The notes under the pieces were generated by a model. That model searched no databases. It had not been told where the DNA came from and saw nothing but the letters and a program-made list of their open reading frames with translations. Of a stretch of DNA of 64,000 nt, positions 17,998 through 27,535 are shown piece by piece; within the stretch, counting starts at the first letter, position 1; every line of letters begins with the position of its first letter. The DNA comes from an uncultured Lachnospiraceae bacterium (GTDB lineage: Bacteria; Bacillota; Clostridia; Lachnospirales; Lachnospiraceae), in NCBI GenBank assembly GCA_910587045.1, contig CAJULG010000011.1:1-64000 (forward strand). Direction: 5' to 3'. The translations under genes and the position numbers were made by a program.

Positions 17998-19206
17998 ATG
18001 AAAAAAGCAGTTGTAAGTGCAGCGATTATGGTCGCAATGGGTACTGGACTGGCATTTGGTACAAATGCAGCCATCCCAAAGACAGAAACGAATGTACAGG
18101 AAGCGGTAACAGATGTGAATGCAGAAATGCAGGTTTCTGATTCGGATGTAGCCCTGAGAATGAACAGCAGTGAAACAGATTTAGCAGTGATCGATAATGA
18201 GCCGGAGATGCAGGCGCCGGAAAGTGTGCCGGAGGAGCCGGCAGTGCCGGAGACAGAACTGACAGAAGATACATTGACAGAGGAGACCTGTGAGTATCCG
18301 GAATGGCAGAATACTGTAGTAGCAAATGTAGAAGGAAGTCTTCGGGTTCGGGCAGAGGCAAATACGGATTCCGAGATTGTCGGGAAATTATATCCGTATG
18401 CAGTCGCAACAATCCTGGAGCCGGGAGATGAATGGACGAAGATCGAGTCCGGTTCGGTAACCGGATATGTATCCAATGAATTCCTGATGTTCGGAGATGA
18501 AGCCGGAGCTTATATCACAGAGAATTATAAGTATTGTGCCACCGTTGAGGTACAGGCATTGAATGTCCGGAAGGAACAGACCACGGAAAGCGAGTGTATC
18601 GGTTCCGTGACCGGTGGCAGAGAGCTGGATATCTTAAGTGAGACCGATGAATGGGTGGAGATCCAGTATAAAGAAGATGTAACCGGATATGTGGCGAGAG
18701 AATATGTAAAAGTAGATTGGAATTATCCGAGAGCTATGACGATCGAGGAAGAGCAGGCAATGATCGCGGCAATGACCGCCAGCCGGGCAGCCGCTTCTCA
18801 GCGTGCAGCCTCCTCTGAGACTGCAGTAGTGGCTCCGGTACAGACTTCGGCTGAAGGCCTGGCATTAGGTCAGCAGATTGCCAGCTTTGCGTGCCAGTTC
18901 GTAGGTTATCCTTATGTATATGGTGGAAGCAGCCTGACCAACGGTACGGACTGCAGTGGTTTTACTATGGCAGTCTATGCGCAGTTCGGGTATTCCTTAA
19001 GTCATTCTTCCAGTGCTCAGATGAGACAGGGAACACCGGTTTCTCTGGATGCAGTACAGCCGGGTGATATCATCTGCTACTCCGGGCATGTCGGATTATA
19101 TATCGGCGGTGGACAGATCGTTCATGCAAGTACGGAATCAACCGGTATTATCATTTCGAATATGTACTATACTTCGCCGATCGGTGCAAGAAGGATCGTA
19201 CAGTAA
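17998..19206 (+). CDS. Secreted SH3b-SH3b-NlpC/P60 peptidoglycan endopeptidase
   Basis: 402 residues: signal peptide (about 1-24), an acidic Glu/Pro-rich spacer, two bacterial SH3 domains (about 105-165 and 178-240, each with a LRVRAE or LNVRKE start and a VTGYV end), an Ala/Ser linker and a C-terminal NlpC/P60 domain. The catalytic set is C319 (TDCSGF), H364 (GHVGLY) and H376. It should cut between gamma-D-Glu and meso-DAP or a similar stem-peptide bond in the wall. The dapAB genes in this window agree with a DAP or lysine route. Own promoter and own terminator. Confidence 0.93.
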   Translation: MKKAVVSAAIMVAMGTGLAFGTNAAIPKTETNVQEAVTDVNAEMQVSDSDVALRMNSSETDLAVIDNEPEMQAPESVPEEPAVPETELTEDTLTEETCEYPEWQNTVVANVEGSLRVRAEANTDSEIVGKLYPYAVATILEPGDEWTKIESGSVTGYVSNEFLMFGDEAGAYITENYKYCATVEVQALNVRKEQTTESECIGSVTGGRELDILSETDEWVEIQYKEDVTGYVAREYVKVDWNYPRAMTIEEEQAMIAAMTASRAAASQRAASSETAVVAPVQTSAEGLALGQQIASFACQFVGYPYVYGGSSLTNGTDCSGFTMAVYAQFGYSLSHSSSAQMRQGTPVSLDAVQPGDIICYSGHVGLYIGGGQIVHASTESTGIIISNMYYTSPIGARRIVQ

Positions 19207-19242
19207 TAAAACGCAAAAGTGTGTGTGGCAACATATTAACGG

Positions 19243-19285
19243 GCTGTCACCTTTACGATGAAAGTCGTAGGGTGGCAGCTTTTTT
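19243..19285 (+). terminator. Intrinsic terminator after the NlpC/P60 gene
   Basis: Stem GCTGTCACC (19243-19251) / GGTGGCAGC (19271-19279) with an inner ACGA/TCGT, followed by six T. Confidence 0.85.
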
Positions 19286-19398
19286 GCGCGAAGAAACAAG
19301 GCAGAGAAGCCGGATGCATAATATGTTTAATTAAAAATAATAGAAAAATGGGGGATTGTCAAAAATAACCTTAAATTAAAATATTTCACAAAAATGGG

Positions 19399-19426
19399 TT
19401 CAAAAACCATGAAAATATGGTATAAT
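19399..19426 (+). promoter_or_regulatory. Promoter of ppdK
   Basis: TATAAT (19421-19426) with an extended TGG in front and TTCAAA 16 bases upstream. The leader of about 60 bases ends in AGGAGG. Confidence 0.6.
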
Positions 19427-19492
19427 AACTAACAGTGGTTGTACGAATCCGTACAGACTAGAATAATTCAATACTTAGGAGGTAAGTAACAA

Positions 19493-22129
19493 ATGGCAAA
19501 CAAGTGGGTTTATATGTTTAGCGAAGGCGACATGACAATGCGGAATCTTCTTGGCGGTAAGGGAGCCAACCTTGCAGAGATGACCAGCATTGGCCTTCCT
19601 GTTCCACAGGGTTTTACTATTACTACAGAAGCATGTACGCAGTACTATGAGGATGGACGCAAGATTAACGACGAGATCATGGCTCAGGCTATGGAAGGCG
19701 TTAAGAAGATGGAAGAAATCAATGGTAAAAAGTTCGGAGATCTTCAGAATCCGTTGCTGGTGTCTGTACGTTCCGGTGCCAGAGCTTCTATGCCTGGTAT
19801 GATGGATACTATTTTAAATCTTGGATTAAATGATGAAGTTGTAGCAGCTATGATCGCCGGTAATCCGGACCCGGCATTTGAGCGTTTCGTATATGACTCA
19901 TACAGACGTTTTATCCAGATGTTCTCTGACGTTGTTATGGAAGTGGGTAAGAAGTATTTTGAACAGCTGATTGATAAAATGAAGGAAGAGAAGGGTGTTG
20001 AGTATGATGTTGAGTTAACTGCTGCTGACCTGAAGGTATTGGCAGAACAGTTTAAGGCTGAATACAAGAATCAGTTAGGTAAGGATTTCCCTTCCGATCC
20101 GGTAGAACAGTTGAAGCTGGCGATCGAGGCGGTATTCCGTTCATGGGACAACCCGAGAGCAAATGTATACAGAAGAGATAATGATATTCCTTATTCATGG
20201 GGTACCGCAGTTAACGTAATGCCTATGGTATTCGGTAACCTGAATAATGAATCCGGTACAGGTGTTGCATTTACCCGTGATCCTGCGACAGGCGAGAAGA
20301 AGCTGATGGGTGAATTCTTAAAGAATGCACAGGGCGAAGACGTGGTTGCCGGTGTTCGTACTCCTATGCCGATCGCACAGATGGAACAGGAATTCCCGGA
20401 AGCATATGCAGAATTCATTAAGGTATGTGAGACGCTTGAAAATCACTACCATGATATGCAGGATATGGAATTTACTGTAGAGAATAAGAAGCTGTACATG
20501 TTACAGTGTCGTAATGGTAAGAGAACGGCTCAGGCAGCGCTTCAGATTGCCTGTGATCTGGTTGATGAAGGACATAAGACAGAAGAGGAAGCAGTTGCAA
20601 TGATCGATCCGCGTAATCTGGATACGCTGCTTCACCCTCAGTTTGATGCAGCAGCATTGAAGGCGGCTACTCCGCTCGGAAAGGGGCTTGGCGCTTCTCC
20701 GGGAGCTGCCTGTGGTAAGGTTGTATTTACTGCAGCAGATGCAGAGGCATGGAATGCAAGAGGCGAGAAGGTGGTACTGGTAAGACTGGAAACCTCCCCA
20801 GAAGATATTACCGGTATGAAGGCGTCTCAGGGTATTCTGACAGTGCGTGGCGGTATGACAAGTCATGCAGCCGTTGTTGCCCGTGGTATGGGTACCTGCT
20901 GTGTATCCGGCTGTGGTGACATTGCGATGGATGAAGAGAATAAAAAGTTCACATTGGCTGGCAAGGAATTCCACGAAGGAGATTTCATTTCCATCGATGG
21001 TACCACTGGTAACATTTATGATGGTGTGATCGCTACAGTAGATGCTACGATCGCCGGTACATTTGGACGGGTTATGGCATGGGCAGACAAGTACAGAACA
21101 TTAAAGGTTCGTACCAATGCGGATACACCGGCAGATGCTAAGAAGGCAAGAGAGCTTGGTGCAGAAGGTATCGGTCTTTGCCGTACCGAGCATATGTTCT
21201 TTGAAGAAGATAGAATTGCAGCATTCCGTGAGATGATCTGTTCCGATACCGTAGAGGAAAGAGAAGCAGCATTAGAGAAGATCCTGCCTTATCAGCAGGG
21301 TGATTTTGAAGCATTATACGAGGCTCTGGAAGGCAACCCGGTTACCATCCGGTTCCTGGATCCACCGCTTCATGAGTTTGTTCCGACGGAAGAGGCTGAC
21401 ATTAAGAAGCTTGCAGACGCACAGGGCAAGCCGGTTGAAACGATTAAGAATATCATTGACAGCTTACATGAGTTCAACCCGATGATGGGTCACAGAGGAT
21501 GTCGTCTTGCAGTTACCTATCCGGAAATCGCCAAGATGCAGACCAAGGCAGTGATCCGTGCGGCAATCAATGTGAAGAAGGCACATTCTGACTGGAATGT
21601 AAAGCCGGAGATCATGATTCCGTTAATCTGCGACATCAAGGAATTAAAGTTTGTTAAGAAGGTAGTTGTAGAAACTGCGGACGCAGAGATTGCAGCTGCT
21701 GGAATTAATCTGGAATATGAAGTAGGTACCATGATCGAGATCCCGAGAGCAGCCCTGACTGCAGACGAGATTGCAAAGGAAGCAGACTTCTTCTGCTTCG
21801 GTACCAATGACCTGACTCAGATGACATTCGGTTTCTCCCGTGATGATGCAGGTAAGTTCCTGGATGCTTACTATGATACAAAGATCTTCGAGAATGATCC
21901 GTTTGCAAAGCTGGATCAGACCGGTGTCGGCAAGCTGATGGAGATGGCTATCAAGTTAGGCAAGCCGGTGAATGATAAGCTTCATGTCGGTATCTGTGGC
22001 GAGCATGGCGGAGATCCGTCCTCTGTTGAATTCTGCCACAAGATCGGTCTGGATTATGTATCTTGTTCTCCATTCCGTGTACCGATCGCAAGACTGGCTG
22101 CAGCACAGGCTGCGATTGCAAATAAGTAA
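19493..22129 (+). CDS. ppdK: Pyruvate, phosphate dikinase
   Basis: 878 residues, standard length. The N-terminal ATP-grasp region opens with GGKGANLAEMTSIGLPVPQG, the middle swivelling domain carries the phospho-histidine in GGMTSHAAVVARGMG, and the C-terminal TIM barrel has the PEP/pyruvate site (GLCRTEHMFF, EIMIPLI, FGTNDLTQMTFGFSRDD). It interconverts pyruvate + ATP + Pi and PEP + AMP + PPi, giving PPi-linked glycolysis or gluconeogenesis in anaerobes. Monocistronic, with clear promoter and terminator; codon use is that of a highly expressed gene. Confidence 0.97.
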   Translation: MANKWVYMFSEGDMTMRNLLGGKGANLAEMTSIGLPVPQGFTITTEACTQYYEDGRKINDEIMAQAMEGVKKMEEINGKKFGDLQNPLLVSVRSGARASMPGMMDTILNLGLNDEVVAAMIAGNPDPAFERFVYDSYRRFIQMFSDVVMEVGKKYFEQLIDKMKEEKGVEYDVELTAADLKVLAEQFKAEYKNQLGKDFPSDPVEQLKLAIEAVFRSWDNPRANVYRRDNDIPYSWGTAVNVMPMVFGNLNNESGTGVAFTRDPATGEKKLMGEFLKNAQGEDVVAGVRTPMPIAQMEQEFPEAYAEFIKVCETLENHYHDMQDMEFTVENKKLYMLQCRNGKRTAQAALQIACDLVDEGHKTEEEAVAMIDPRNLDTLLHPQFDAAALKAATPLGKGLGASPGAACGKVVFTAADAEAWNARGEKVVLVRLETSPEDITGMKASQGILTVRGGMTSHAAVVARGMGTCCVSGCGDIAMDEENKKFTLAGKEFHEGDFISIDGTTGNIYDGVIATVDATIAGTFGRVMAWADKYRTLKVRTNADTPADAKKARELGAEGIGLCRTEHMFFEEDRIAAFREMICSDTVEEREAALEKILPYQQGDFEALYEALEGNPVTIRFLDPPLHEFVPTEEADIKKLADAQGKPVETIKNIIDSLHEFNPMMGHRGCRLAVTYPEIAKMQTKAVIRAAINVKKAHSDWNVKPEIMIPLICDIKELKFVKKVVVETADAEIAAAGINLEYEVGTMIEIPRAALTADEIAKEADFFCFGTNDLTQMTFGFSRDDAGKFLDAYYDTKIFENDPFAKLDQTGVGKLMEMAIKLGKPVNDKLHVGICGEHGGDPSSVEFCHKIGLDYVSCSPFRVPIARLAAAQAAIANK

Positions 22130-22181
22130 TCAGACCGGAACTGCTTTAGCAGTATAAAGGGTTACTTTTATAAGAGTGCAG

Positions 22182-22219
22182 ACACCCCATATCAGGGCTT
22201 ACTGATATGGGGTGTTTAT
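22182..22219 (+). terminator. Intrinsic terminator after ppdK
   Basis: A perfect 14-bp stem ACACCCCATATCAG / CTGATATGGGGTGT (22182-22195/22202-22215) with a six-base loop and TTTATT tail. Confidence 0.85.
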
Positions 22220-22354
22220 TGTGCTGAAGAAAAATTAGCCAGACAACGATAGTTATTATTTGCATATTATGCATATATAAGATAAAATAAGATAACTCTG
22301 GTTTAAATTTTCAGGCTTCTGATCCGAAATGTGCTAGAAGGAGAGGTTATATAA

Positions 22355-23842
22355 ATGCTGATAAAAACATCTGTTGTATGTCTACTGTTTATCCTTTATA
22401 TGCTTGGGTTCTATTATCGAAACCCCCATATTCCGATTAAATCTACGAAAGTGTTTCAGGTACTGAATGTTGTTGCGTTATTGAATGCAGTATTTGATCT
22501 GATCACGCTTTATACAGTCAATCACAGAGATCAGATTCCGGAGATGATCAATCTGGTCGCACATGTGATTTATTTGCTTTCGATTCTGTGTTTTGTAGCT
22601 CTGCTGTTTTTATATACGCGCAGTTGTCTGGGTGCAAATTTAAAGCCGGGAAGAGCTGTAAGGATAGTTCAAAGCATTCCATTTCTTTTATCAACCGCAG
22701 GAATCCTGGTTTTGCCGATTACGTATATTCACGGAGAGACTACGGATTACTCGCTGGGACCGAAGGCATATGCCCTCTATGGAAGTGTAGTTTTCTATTT
22801 GATACTGATATTATACTATTGCCTCCGCTATTGGGGTATATTGGATATGGAAAAAAGAATTGCACTGATACTTGCAGTACCGATTTATACTGTCATATCA
22901 TTCGTTCAGATCCTCAATCCGGAAACACTGGTGGCAGTCGTTGCATCCACGCTTATTCTTCTTGGTCTGATCCTGAGTAATGAGAATACGGAAAAATATC
23001 TGGATGAAAAGACACCGCTCTTTAACCGGTATTCTTTCGAAATTGTTTTAGATGAGTTTGATTTTGAAAGACAGAGCATAATAGTAGGTATTCTTTGCTT
23101 TTGCAAGACGGAGAACAGTCTGGACTGGGAACAGGATAACCGGCTGCTGCAGGATATCTATCAGAACATGAAAAGCTATCACCTGTGGGGATATCGTATT
23201 AGTGAGAATGGAGTGGTATTTGTCGGTAGCACAAAGGATAAAACGCAGATGGTATTGGATGAGATTAAATGCAAGATAGAGGATAAGTACGGAAAGGATC
23301 ATATCAGTATCGAAACTAAAATGATCGCGGATGATGATGCGGCAACCGGACATAGCTGTATGACCAATATCATTGCATTTTGTACAGAAGCCGGACGTCA
23401 TTTTGCATACATTGATTATCTGACTCATATTTATAACCGGAATGCGCTGGAGCGGGATCTGATACTGCTTCAGGAAAATGGCAACGGTTATTATATTATT
23501 GCTGATCTGAATGATCTGAAGCTGGTAAATGATACGATTGGTCATTCGGCAGGAGATGAACTGTTACAGAGCTTTGCAGGTATGCTTGCCGGTATCGCCG
23601 GTATGGATGGGAAAGCATATCGGCAGGGAGGAGATGAATTTGCCGTACTGTATCGCAAGGATGCACAGGAGTTTGTTAATCGGTTGGCAGAACAGTGCAG
23701 AAAAGATAATCTGACTCGAAATATTCCGATCAGCTATGCCATTGGTTATTGCGGGATCAGCAAGGAAGACTATATGAATATTGCAGATCAGATGATGTAT
23801 GCAGACAAACGAAGAATTAAAGAGCAGAGGAGCAACGTATAA
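22355..23842 (+). CDS. Membrane diguanylate cyclase with a degenerate first and intact second GGDEF domain
   Basis: 495 residues. Residues 1-210 hold about seven hydrophobic segments, like a 7TM sensor. A first GGDEF-like domain (about 216-330) starts TPLFNRYSFEIVL but its signature position reads ISENG, so it is inactive. The second domain (about 345-490) has the substrate Asp/Asn set DLNDLKLVNDTIGHSAGD and an intact GGDEF at 425-429. No RxxD inhibitory site precedes it. The protein should make c-di-GMP from two GTP under control of the membrane part. The gene stands alone. Confidence 0.9.
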   Translation: MLIKTSVVCLLFILYMLGFYYRNPHIPIKSTKVFQVLNVVALLNAVFDLITLYTVNHRDQIPEMINLVAHVIYLLSILCFVALLFLYTRSCLGANLKPGRAVRIVQSIPFLLSTAGILVLPITYIHGETTDYSLGPKAYALYGSVVFYLILILYYCLRYWGILDMEKRIALILAVPIYTVISFVQILNPETLVAVVASTLILLGLILSNENTEKYLDEKTPLFNRYSFEIVLDEFDFERQSIIVGILCFCKTENSLDWEQDNRLLQDIYQNMKSYHLWGYRISENGVVFVGSTKDKTQMVLDEIKCKIEDKYGKDHISIETKMIADDDAATGHSCMTNIIAFCTEAGRHFAYIDYLTHIYNRNALERDLILLQENGNGYYIIADLNDLKLVNDTIGHSAGDELLQSFAGMLAGIAGMDGKAYRQGGDEFAVLYRKDAQEFVNRLAEQCRKDNLTRNIPISYAIGYCGISKEDYMNIADQMMYADKRRIKEQRSNV

Positions 23843-23857
23843 AGTCTCCATATCACC

Positions 23858-24232
23858 TTATTTGCCCGATGCGTTTATATGCTTTTTGATCGCTTCAATG
23901 CTTTCTCTGCTGATTACATGTTCAATCCGACAGGCGTCCTCCGTAGCAGTTTCTTCTGACACACCGAGGCGTACCAGGCATTCAGAGAGCAACTCATGTC
24001 TCTCATAGATCATTTCTGCAATGGATCTTCCTTCATCAGTAAGATAAATATATCCTTCGTTGGTTACAGTGATCTGATTTTTATTCCGTAGATTTTTCAT
24101 CGCAACACTAATGCTGGATTTCTTAAATCCCAGTTCGTTTGCGATGTCTACAGAACGTACTACCGGGAGTTTTTTACTTAAGATCAGAATCGTTTCTAAA
24201 TAATTTTCAGCAGATTCATTTGTATTTACCAT
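23858..24232 (-). CDS. DtxR/MntR-family metal-dependent repressor
   Basis: 124 residues when started at the ATG at 24232 (GGGGGGT ribosome site), rather than 24262. It begins SAENYLETILIL, the family start, has the winged helix with SVDIANELGFKKSSISVAMKNL, and continues into the metal-binding dimer domain with E, H and C ligands (ERHELL, EDACRIEHVIS). No SH3-like third domain, as in MntR/IdeR short forms. It diverges from the feo operon, whose promoters carry matching palindromes, so it is most likely the Fe(II)-dependent repressor of iron uptake. Confidence 0.92.
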   Translation of the reverse strand: MVNTNESAENYLETILILSKKLPVVRSVDIANELGFKKSSISVAMKNLRNKNQITVTNEGYIYLTDEGRSIAEMIYERHELLSECLVRLGVSEETATEDACRIEHVISRESIEAIKKHINASGK

Positions 24233-24367
24233 TTTCTTACCCCCCATATATTCAAAGCACATAAAATTGCAATTAGTATAGCATGCTTTTAAAAGGAAAT
24301 CAAATGACAGTTCGATTGCTTTTTTTCATGTCGAAACGACGGACTTATCCGAAAAAGCAAAAGGTTA

Positions 24368-24399
24368 TTGACAACTAACGTAAGTTAGCATATACTAAT
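24368..24399 (+). promoter_or_regulatory. feoA promoter overlapped by metal-repressor operator
   Basis: TTGACA (24368-24373), 17-base spacer and TATACT (24391-24396). The palindrome GTTAG-N6-CTAAT (24384-24399) covers the spacer and -10 box; a second arm CTAAC (24375-24379) pairs with the same GTTAG. The same GTTAG-N6-CTAAC design occurs before feoB. Confidence 0.75.
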
Positions 24400-24446
24400 A
24401 GTCAAAATAGAAGATAGTGGATCAGACATGAGAAAGGGGTGACAGG

Positions 24447-24656
24447 ATGCCGTTAACAATGGTGAAGGAAGGCGAAGCCAATATAATAAAAAGAATCGGT
24501 GGGAAAGAAAAAACCAGAAGGTTTCTTGAAAATCTGGGATTTGTCGCCGGTGGTACCGTTGTTGTTGTATCAGAGATCGGTGGTAATATGATCGTAAATG
24601 TGAAAGATTCAAGGATTGCGATCGGAAAAGATATGGCAAGTAAAATTATAGTCTGA
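24447..24656 (+). CDS. feoA: FeoA-family protein (first copy)
   Basis: 69 residues forming one SH3-like FeoA domain: EGEANIIKRIGGKEKTRRFLENLGFVAGGTVVVV. FeoA is a cytoplasmic partner that modulates FeoB ferrous iron transport. The start lies behind AAAGGGG. First gene of the feo operon, before a second feoA and feoB. Confidence 0.93.
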   Translation: MPLTMVKEGEANIIKRIGGKEKTRRFLENLGFVAGGTVVVVSEIGGNMIVNVKDSRIAIGKDMASKIIV

Positions 24657-24727
24657 TGAATGCTGTATAAATAAATTACAGGCGAATACGGGCATGCTGA
24701 TGCTGAAATGGGAAGGAGATGCAGGAA

Positions 24728-24946
24728 ATGACATTAAAAGAAGTGAAATGTGGTGAGACCGTCACGGTAAAACGATTGAAGGGCGATGGGCCGGTCCGGC
24801 GTCGGATCATGGATATGGGTATCACAAAAGGAATTCCGGTTTATGTGAGAAAAGTGGCACCGTTGGGGGATCCCGTTGAGGTGACGGTGCGGGGGTATGA
24901 ATTATCGCTGCGAAAGACAGATGCGGATATGATAGAAGTAGAATAA
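24728..24946 (+). CDS. feoA: FeoA-family protein (second copy)
   Basis: 72 residues with the same domain (TVKRLKGDGPVRRRIMDMGI, then GDPVEVTVRGYELSLRKTDAD). The ATG at 24728 has AAGGAG nine bases upstream; the ATG at 24719 would start directly on that site and is less likely. The two FeoA copies share only the domain pattern, so this is an old duplication. Tandem feoA genes before feoB are common in Clostridia. Confidence 0.93.
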   Translation: MTLKEVKCGETVTVKRLKGDGPVRRRIMDMGITKGIPVYVRKVAPLGDPVEVTVRGYELSLRKTDADMIEVE

Positions 24947-24964
24947 TTTTTTTTTTGATCATTG

Positions 24965-24980
24965 GTTAGTTTATACTAAC
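24965..24980. promoter_or_regulatory. Second metal-repressor operator, upstream of feoB
   Basis: GTTAG-N6-CTAAC, a perfect 5+5 palindrome, in the gap between feoA2 and feoB. It matches the operator before the first feoA and suggests a separate iron-controlled start for feoB. Confidence 0.7.
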
Positions 24981-25029
24981 AAAAGTTGCTGTATATTAAC
25001 TAAAGTAAGATGGAAAAGGAGAGATCGAA

Positions 25030-27270
25030 ATGTCGATTAAAATTGCGTTGGCCGGTAATCCGAATTGTGGAAAGACGACATTGTTTAATGCGTTAACCGG
25101 TTCGAATCAGTTTGTCGGGAACTGGCCCGGAGTAACGGTTGAGAAGAAGGAAGGAAGATTCAGGAATCAGAAAGAGGTTACGATCATGGATCTGCCGGGA
25201 ATCTATTCCTTATCTCCATACACGCTGGAGGAAGTGGTAGCAAGAAATTATCTGATTCATGAGCGGCCGGATGCCATTATTAACATCATTGACGGCACCA
25301 ATATGGAGCGGAACCTGTATCTGTCTACGCAGCTTATGGAGCTGGGGATTCCGGTAGTCATGGCGGTGAATATGATTGATATTCTCGAAAAGACCGGAGA
25401 TCAGATACATATTGACAAGCTTCGGGAGCAGTTGGGCTGTGAGGTGGTCAAAATCTCCGCATTAAAGGGGACTGGTGTTGAGAAAGCAGCGGAGCTGGCG
25501 GTAAAGCTGGCCAGGTCGCAGAATGCGGTTGTGCCGATTCATAAGTTTTCTGATCCTGTGGAGGCGGTCGTAGATGCGGTAGAAGAAAGGCTGGGCAATG
25601 GAATCCCTGAGCAACAGAAGCGGTTCTTTGCCATTAAGCTGCTGGAACAGGATGATAAGATTTCCGAGATGCTGGAACAGGTGCCGGATGTATCGGAGGA
25701 GATACAGATACTGGAGACAGAGTTTGATGATGACACAGAAAGTATCATTACGAATGAACGATATCTTTATATTTCATCCATCATCCACGAATGCATGACG
25801 AAGAAGCGGGAAAAGAAGTGTTCTGTTTCCGATAGGATCGATCGGATTGTCACGAACCGGTTTCTGGCGCTTCCGATTTTTGCACTGGTAATGTTCCTTG
25901 TTTATTTTGTTTCCGTCACGACGGTAGGAACATGGGCAACAGACTGGGTGAATGATGGCCTGTTTGGTGATGGCTGGTATCTGCCTGGAATCGGTGACGG
26001 CGAGCCGGGGAATGTGGATTATGGCATCTGGGTACCGGGTATTCCGGTACTGGCGGGTAATGCATTGGAGGCGGTTCATTGTGCAGGCTGGCTCCAGAGT
26101 CTGATCGTGGATGGAATCATAGCGGGTGTCGGTGCAGTGCTTGGCTTCGTACCGCAGATGCTTGTGCTGTTTATCTTCCTTGCCTTTCTGGAGTCCTGCG
26201 GCTACATGGCAAGAGTTGCTTTTATCATGGACCGTATCTTCCGGAAATTCGGTCTTTCCGGCAAATCCTTTATTCCGATGCTGATCGGCAGCGGATGTGG
26301 AGTTCCGGGCATCATGGCTTCCCGGACGATTGAGAATGATCGTGACCGGAAGATGACGATCATGACAACGACCTTTATTCCCTGTGGAGCAAAGCTTCCG
26401 ATCATCGCATTGATCGCAGGTGCCATATTTGATAACGCCTGGTGGGTATCTTATAGCGCCTGGCTGGTCGGGATCGGAGCAGTCATCTGTTCCGGTATTA
26501 TTCTAAAAAAAACCAGAGTATTTGCAGGCGAGCCGGCGCCGTTTGTTATGGAACTGCCGGCCTATCATATGCCGACGGTCGGGAACATATTAAGAAGTAT
26601 GTGGGAACGGGGATGGTCCTTTATTAAGAAGGCAGGTACCATTATTCTGGCATCCACGATCGTACTGTGGCTCCTGATGAGCTTCGGTGTAGTTGACGGT
26701 ACGTTTACCATGCTGGAAGCAGAGCAGTTGGATAACAGTTTTCTTGCAACGATCGGCAGTGTGCTGGCGCCGCTTTTTGCACCGCTTGGCTGGGGAGACT
26801 GGAAGATGGCGGTTGCAGCAGTGACCGGATTGATCGCAAAGGAAAATGTAGTCGGCACCTTCGGTATATTATTCGGCTTTGCTGAGGTAGCTGAGGACGG
26901 TATGGAAATCTGGGAACAACTGGCGGCGAGCATGACGGCGGCAGCCGGATATTCCTTCCTGGTATTCAATCTGTTGTGTGCGCCTTGCTTTGCGGCAATG
27001 GGAGCCATTAAGCGGGAGATGAATAATATAAAGTGGTTCTGGATTGCGATCGGATATCAGACTTTGCTTGCATATGTGGTTTCTCTTTGTGTATATCAGC
27101 TTGGCATCTTATTTACCACAGGTGCATTTGGCATCGGCACAGTCCTTGCCTTCCTTTTGCTGGCAGGCTTCCTCTATCTTCTGTTCCGGCCTTATAAGGA
27201 AAGGGGAAATCTGAAAGCTGGAAGAAGGAATGCAACAGGAATGAAAGGATTGAAGGAAGGAATTCGATAA
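25030..27270 (+). CDS. feoB: Ferrous iron transporter FeoB
   Basis: 746 residues. The N-terminal G domain has G1 GNPNCGKT (9-16), switch I NWPGVTVEK, G3 DLPG, G4 VNMID, then a helical GDI-like domain and a membrane half with two Gate repeats (GSGCGVPG with TFIPCGAKLP; CAPCFAAMGAI). It imports Fe(II) across the membrane, controlled by GTP binding. An insertion of about 30 residues rich in Gly/Asp lies between the first membrane segments (GLFGDGWYLPGIGDGEPG). Codon start at 25030 behind AAAGGAGA. Confidence 0.97.
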   Translation: MSIKIALAGNPNCGKTTLFNALTGSNQFVGNWPGVTVEKKEGRFRNQKEVTIMDLPGIYSLSPYTLEEVVARNYLIHERPDAIINIIDGTNMERNLYLSTQLMELGIPVVMAVNMIDILEKTGDQIHIDKLREQLGCEVVKISALKGTGVEKAAELAVKLARSQNAVVPIHKFSDPVEAVVDAVEERLGNGIPEQQKRFFAIKLLEQDDKISEMLEQVPDVSEEIQILETEFDDDTESIITNERYLYISSIIHECMTKKREKKCSVSDRIDRIVTNRFLALPIFALVMFLVYFVSVTTVGTWATDWVNDGLFGDGWYLPGIGDGEPGNVDYGIWVPGIPVLAGNALEAVHCAGWLQSLIVDGIIAGVGAVLGFVPQMLVLFIFLAFLESCGYMARVAFIMDRIFRKFGLSGKSFIPMLIGSGCGVPGIMASRTIENDRDRKMTIMTTTFIPCGAKLPIIALIAGAIFDNAWWVSYSAWLVGIGAVICSGIILKKTRVFAGEPAPFVMELPAYHMPTVGNILRSMWERGWSFIKKAGTIILASTIVLWLLMSFGVVDGTFTMLEAEQLDNSFLATIGSVLAPLFAPLGWGDWKMAVAAVTGLIAKENVVGTFGILFGFAEVAEDGMEIWEQLAASMTAAAGYSFLVFNLLCAPCFAAMGAIKREMNNIKWFWIAIGYQTLLAYVVSLCVYQLGILFTTGAFGIGTVLAFLLLAGFLYLLFRPYKERGNLKAGRRNATGMKGLKEGIR

Positions 27271-27287
27271 AAAATGGAGGGATTGGA

Positions 27288-27509
27288 ATGACTGGAATGA
27301 TCGCTGTGACAACGGGAATGATATTTGAAAATGGGATTGCCGGAACAATACTGGTTGGTGTAATACTACTGGGGATCATCACATTGGCAGTGCGAAGCAT
27401 GATACTCGATAAGAGGAATGGAAAATCCCTGCAATGTGGTTGTGACTGCAAGCATTGCAGTGGACAATGTGGCAAATCCCAACTGACATCTTTGATGAGA
27501 AAGCAGTAG
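27288..27509 (+). CDS. FeoB-associated Cys-rich membrane protein
   Basis: 73 residues: one membrane segment (about 17-38, GIAGTILVGVILLGIITLAV) followed by a basic stretch and a Cys cluster CGCDCKHCSGQC. This is the hallmark of the small FeoB-associated protein found downstream of feoB in Firmicutes. The Cys cluster could bind iron on the cytoplasmic side; direct evidence is lacking. It is 17 bases after feoB. Confidence 0.9.
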   Translation: MTGMIAVTTGMIFENGIAGTILVGVILLGIITLAVRSMILDKRNGKSLQCGCDCKHCSGQCGKSQLTSLMRKQ

Positions 27510-27535
27510 AAAAGAATTGTATATCGAATGTGATC

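Noticed and set aside
18026..18412. 128-codon minus-strand frame rich in Pro, Ser and Leu
   Set aside because: Mirror of the Glu/Pro-rich spacer of the NlpC/P60 gene; composition is explained by that strand.
24946..24956. T-run after feoA2 as an intrinsic terminator
   Set aside because: No stable hairpin precedes it and feoB follows with an operator of its own; more likely part of the feoB control region.
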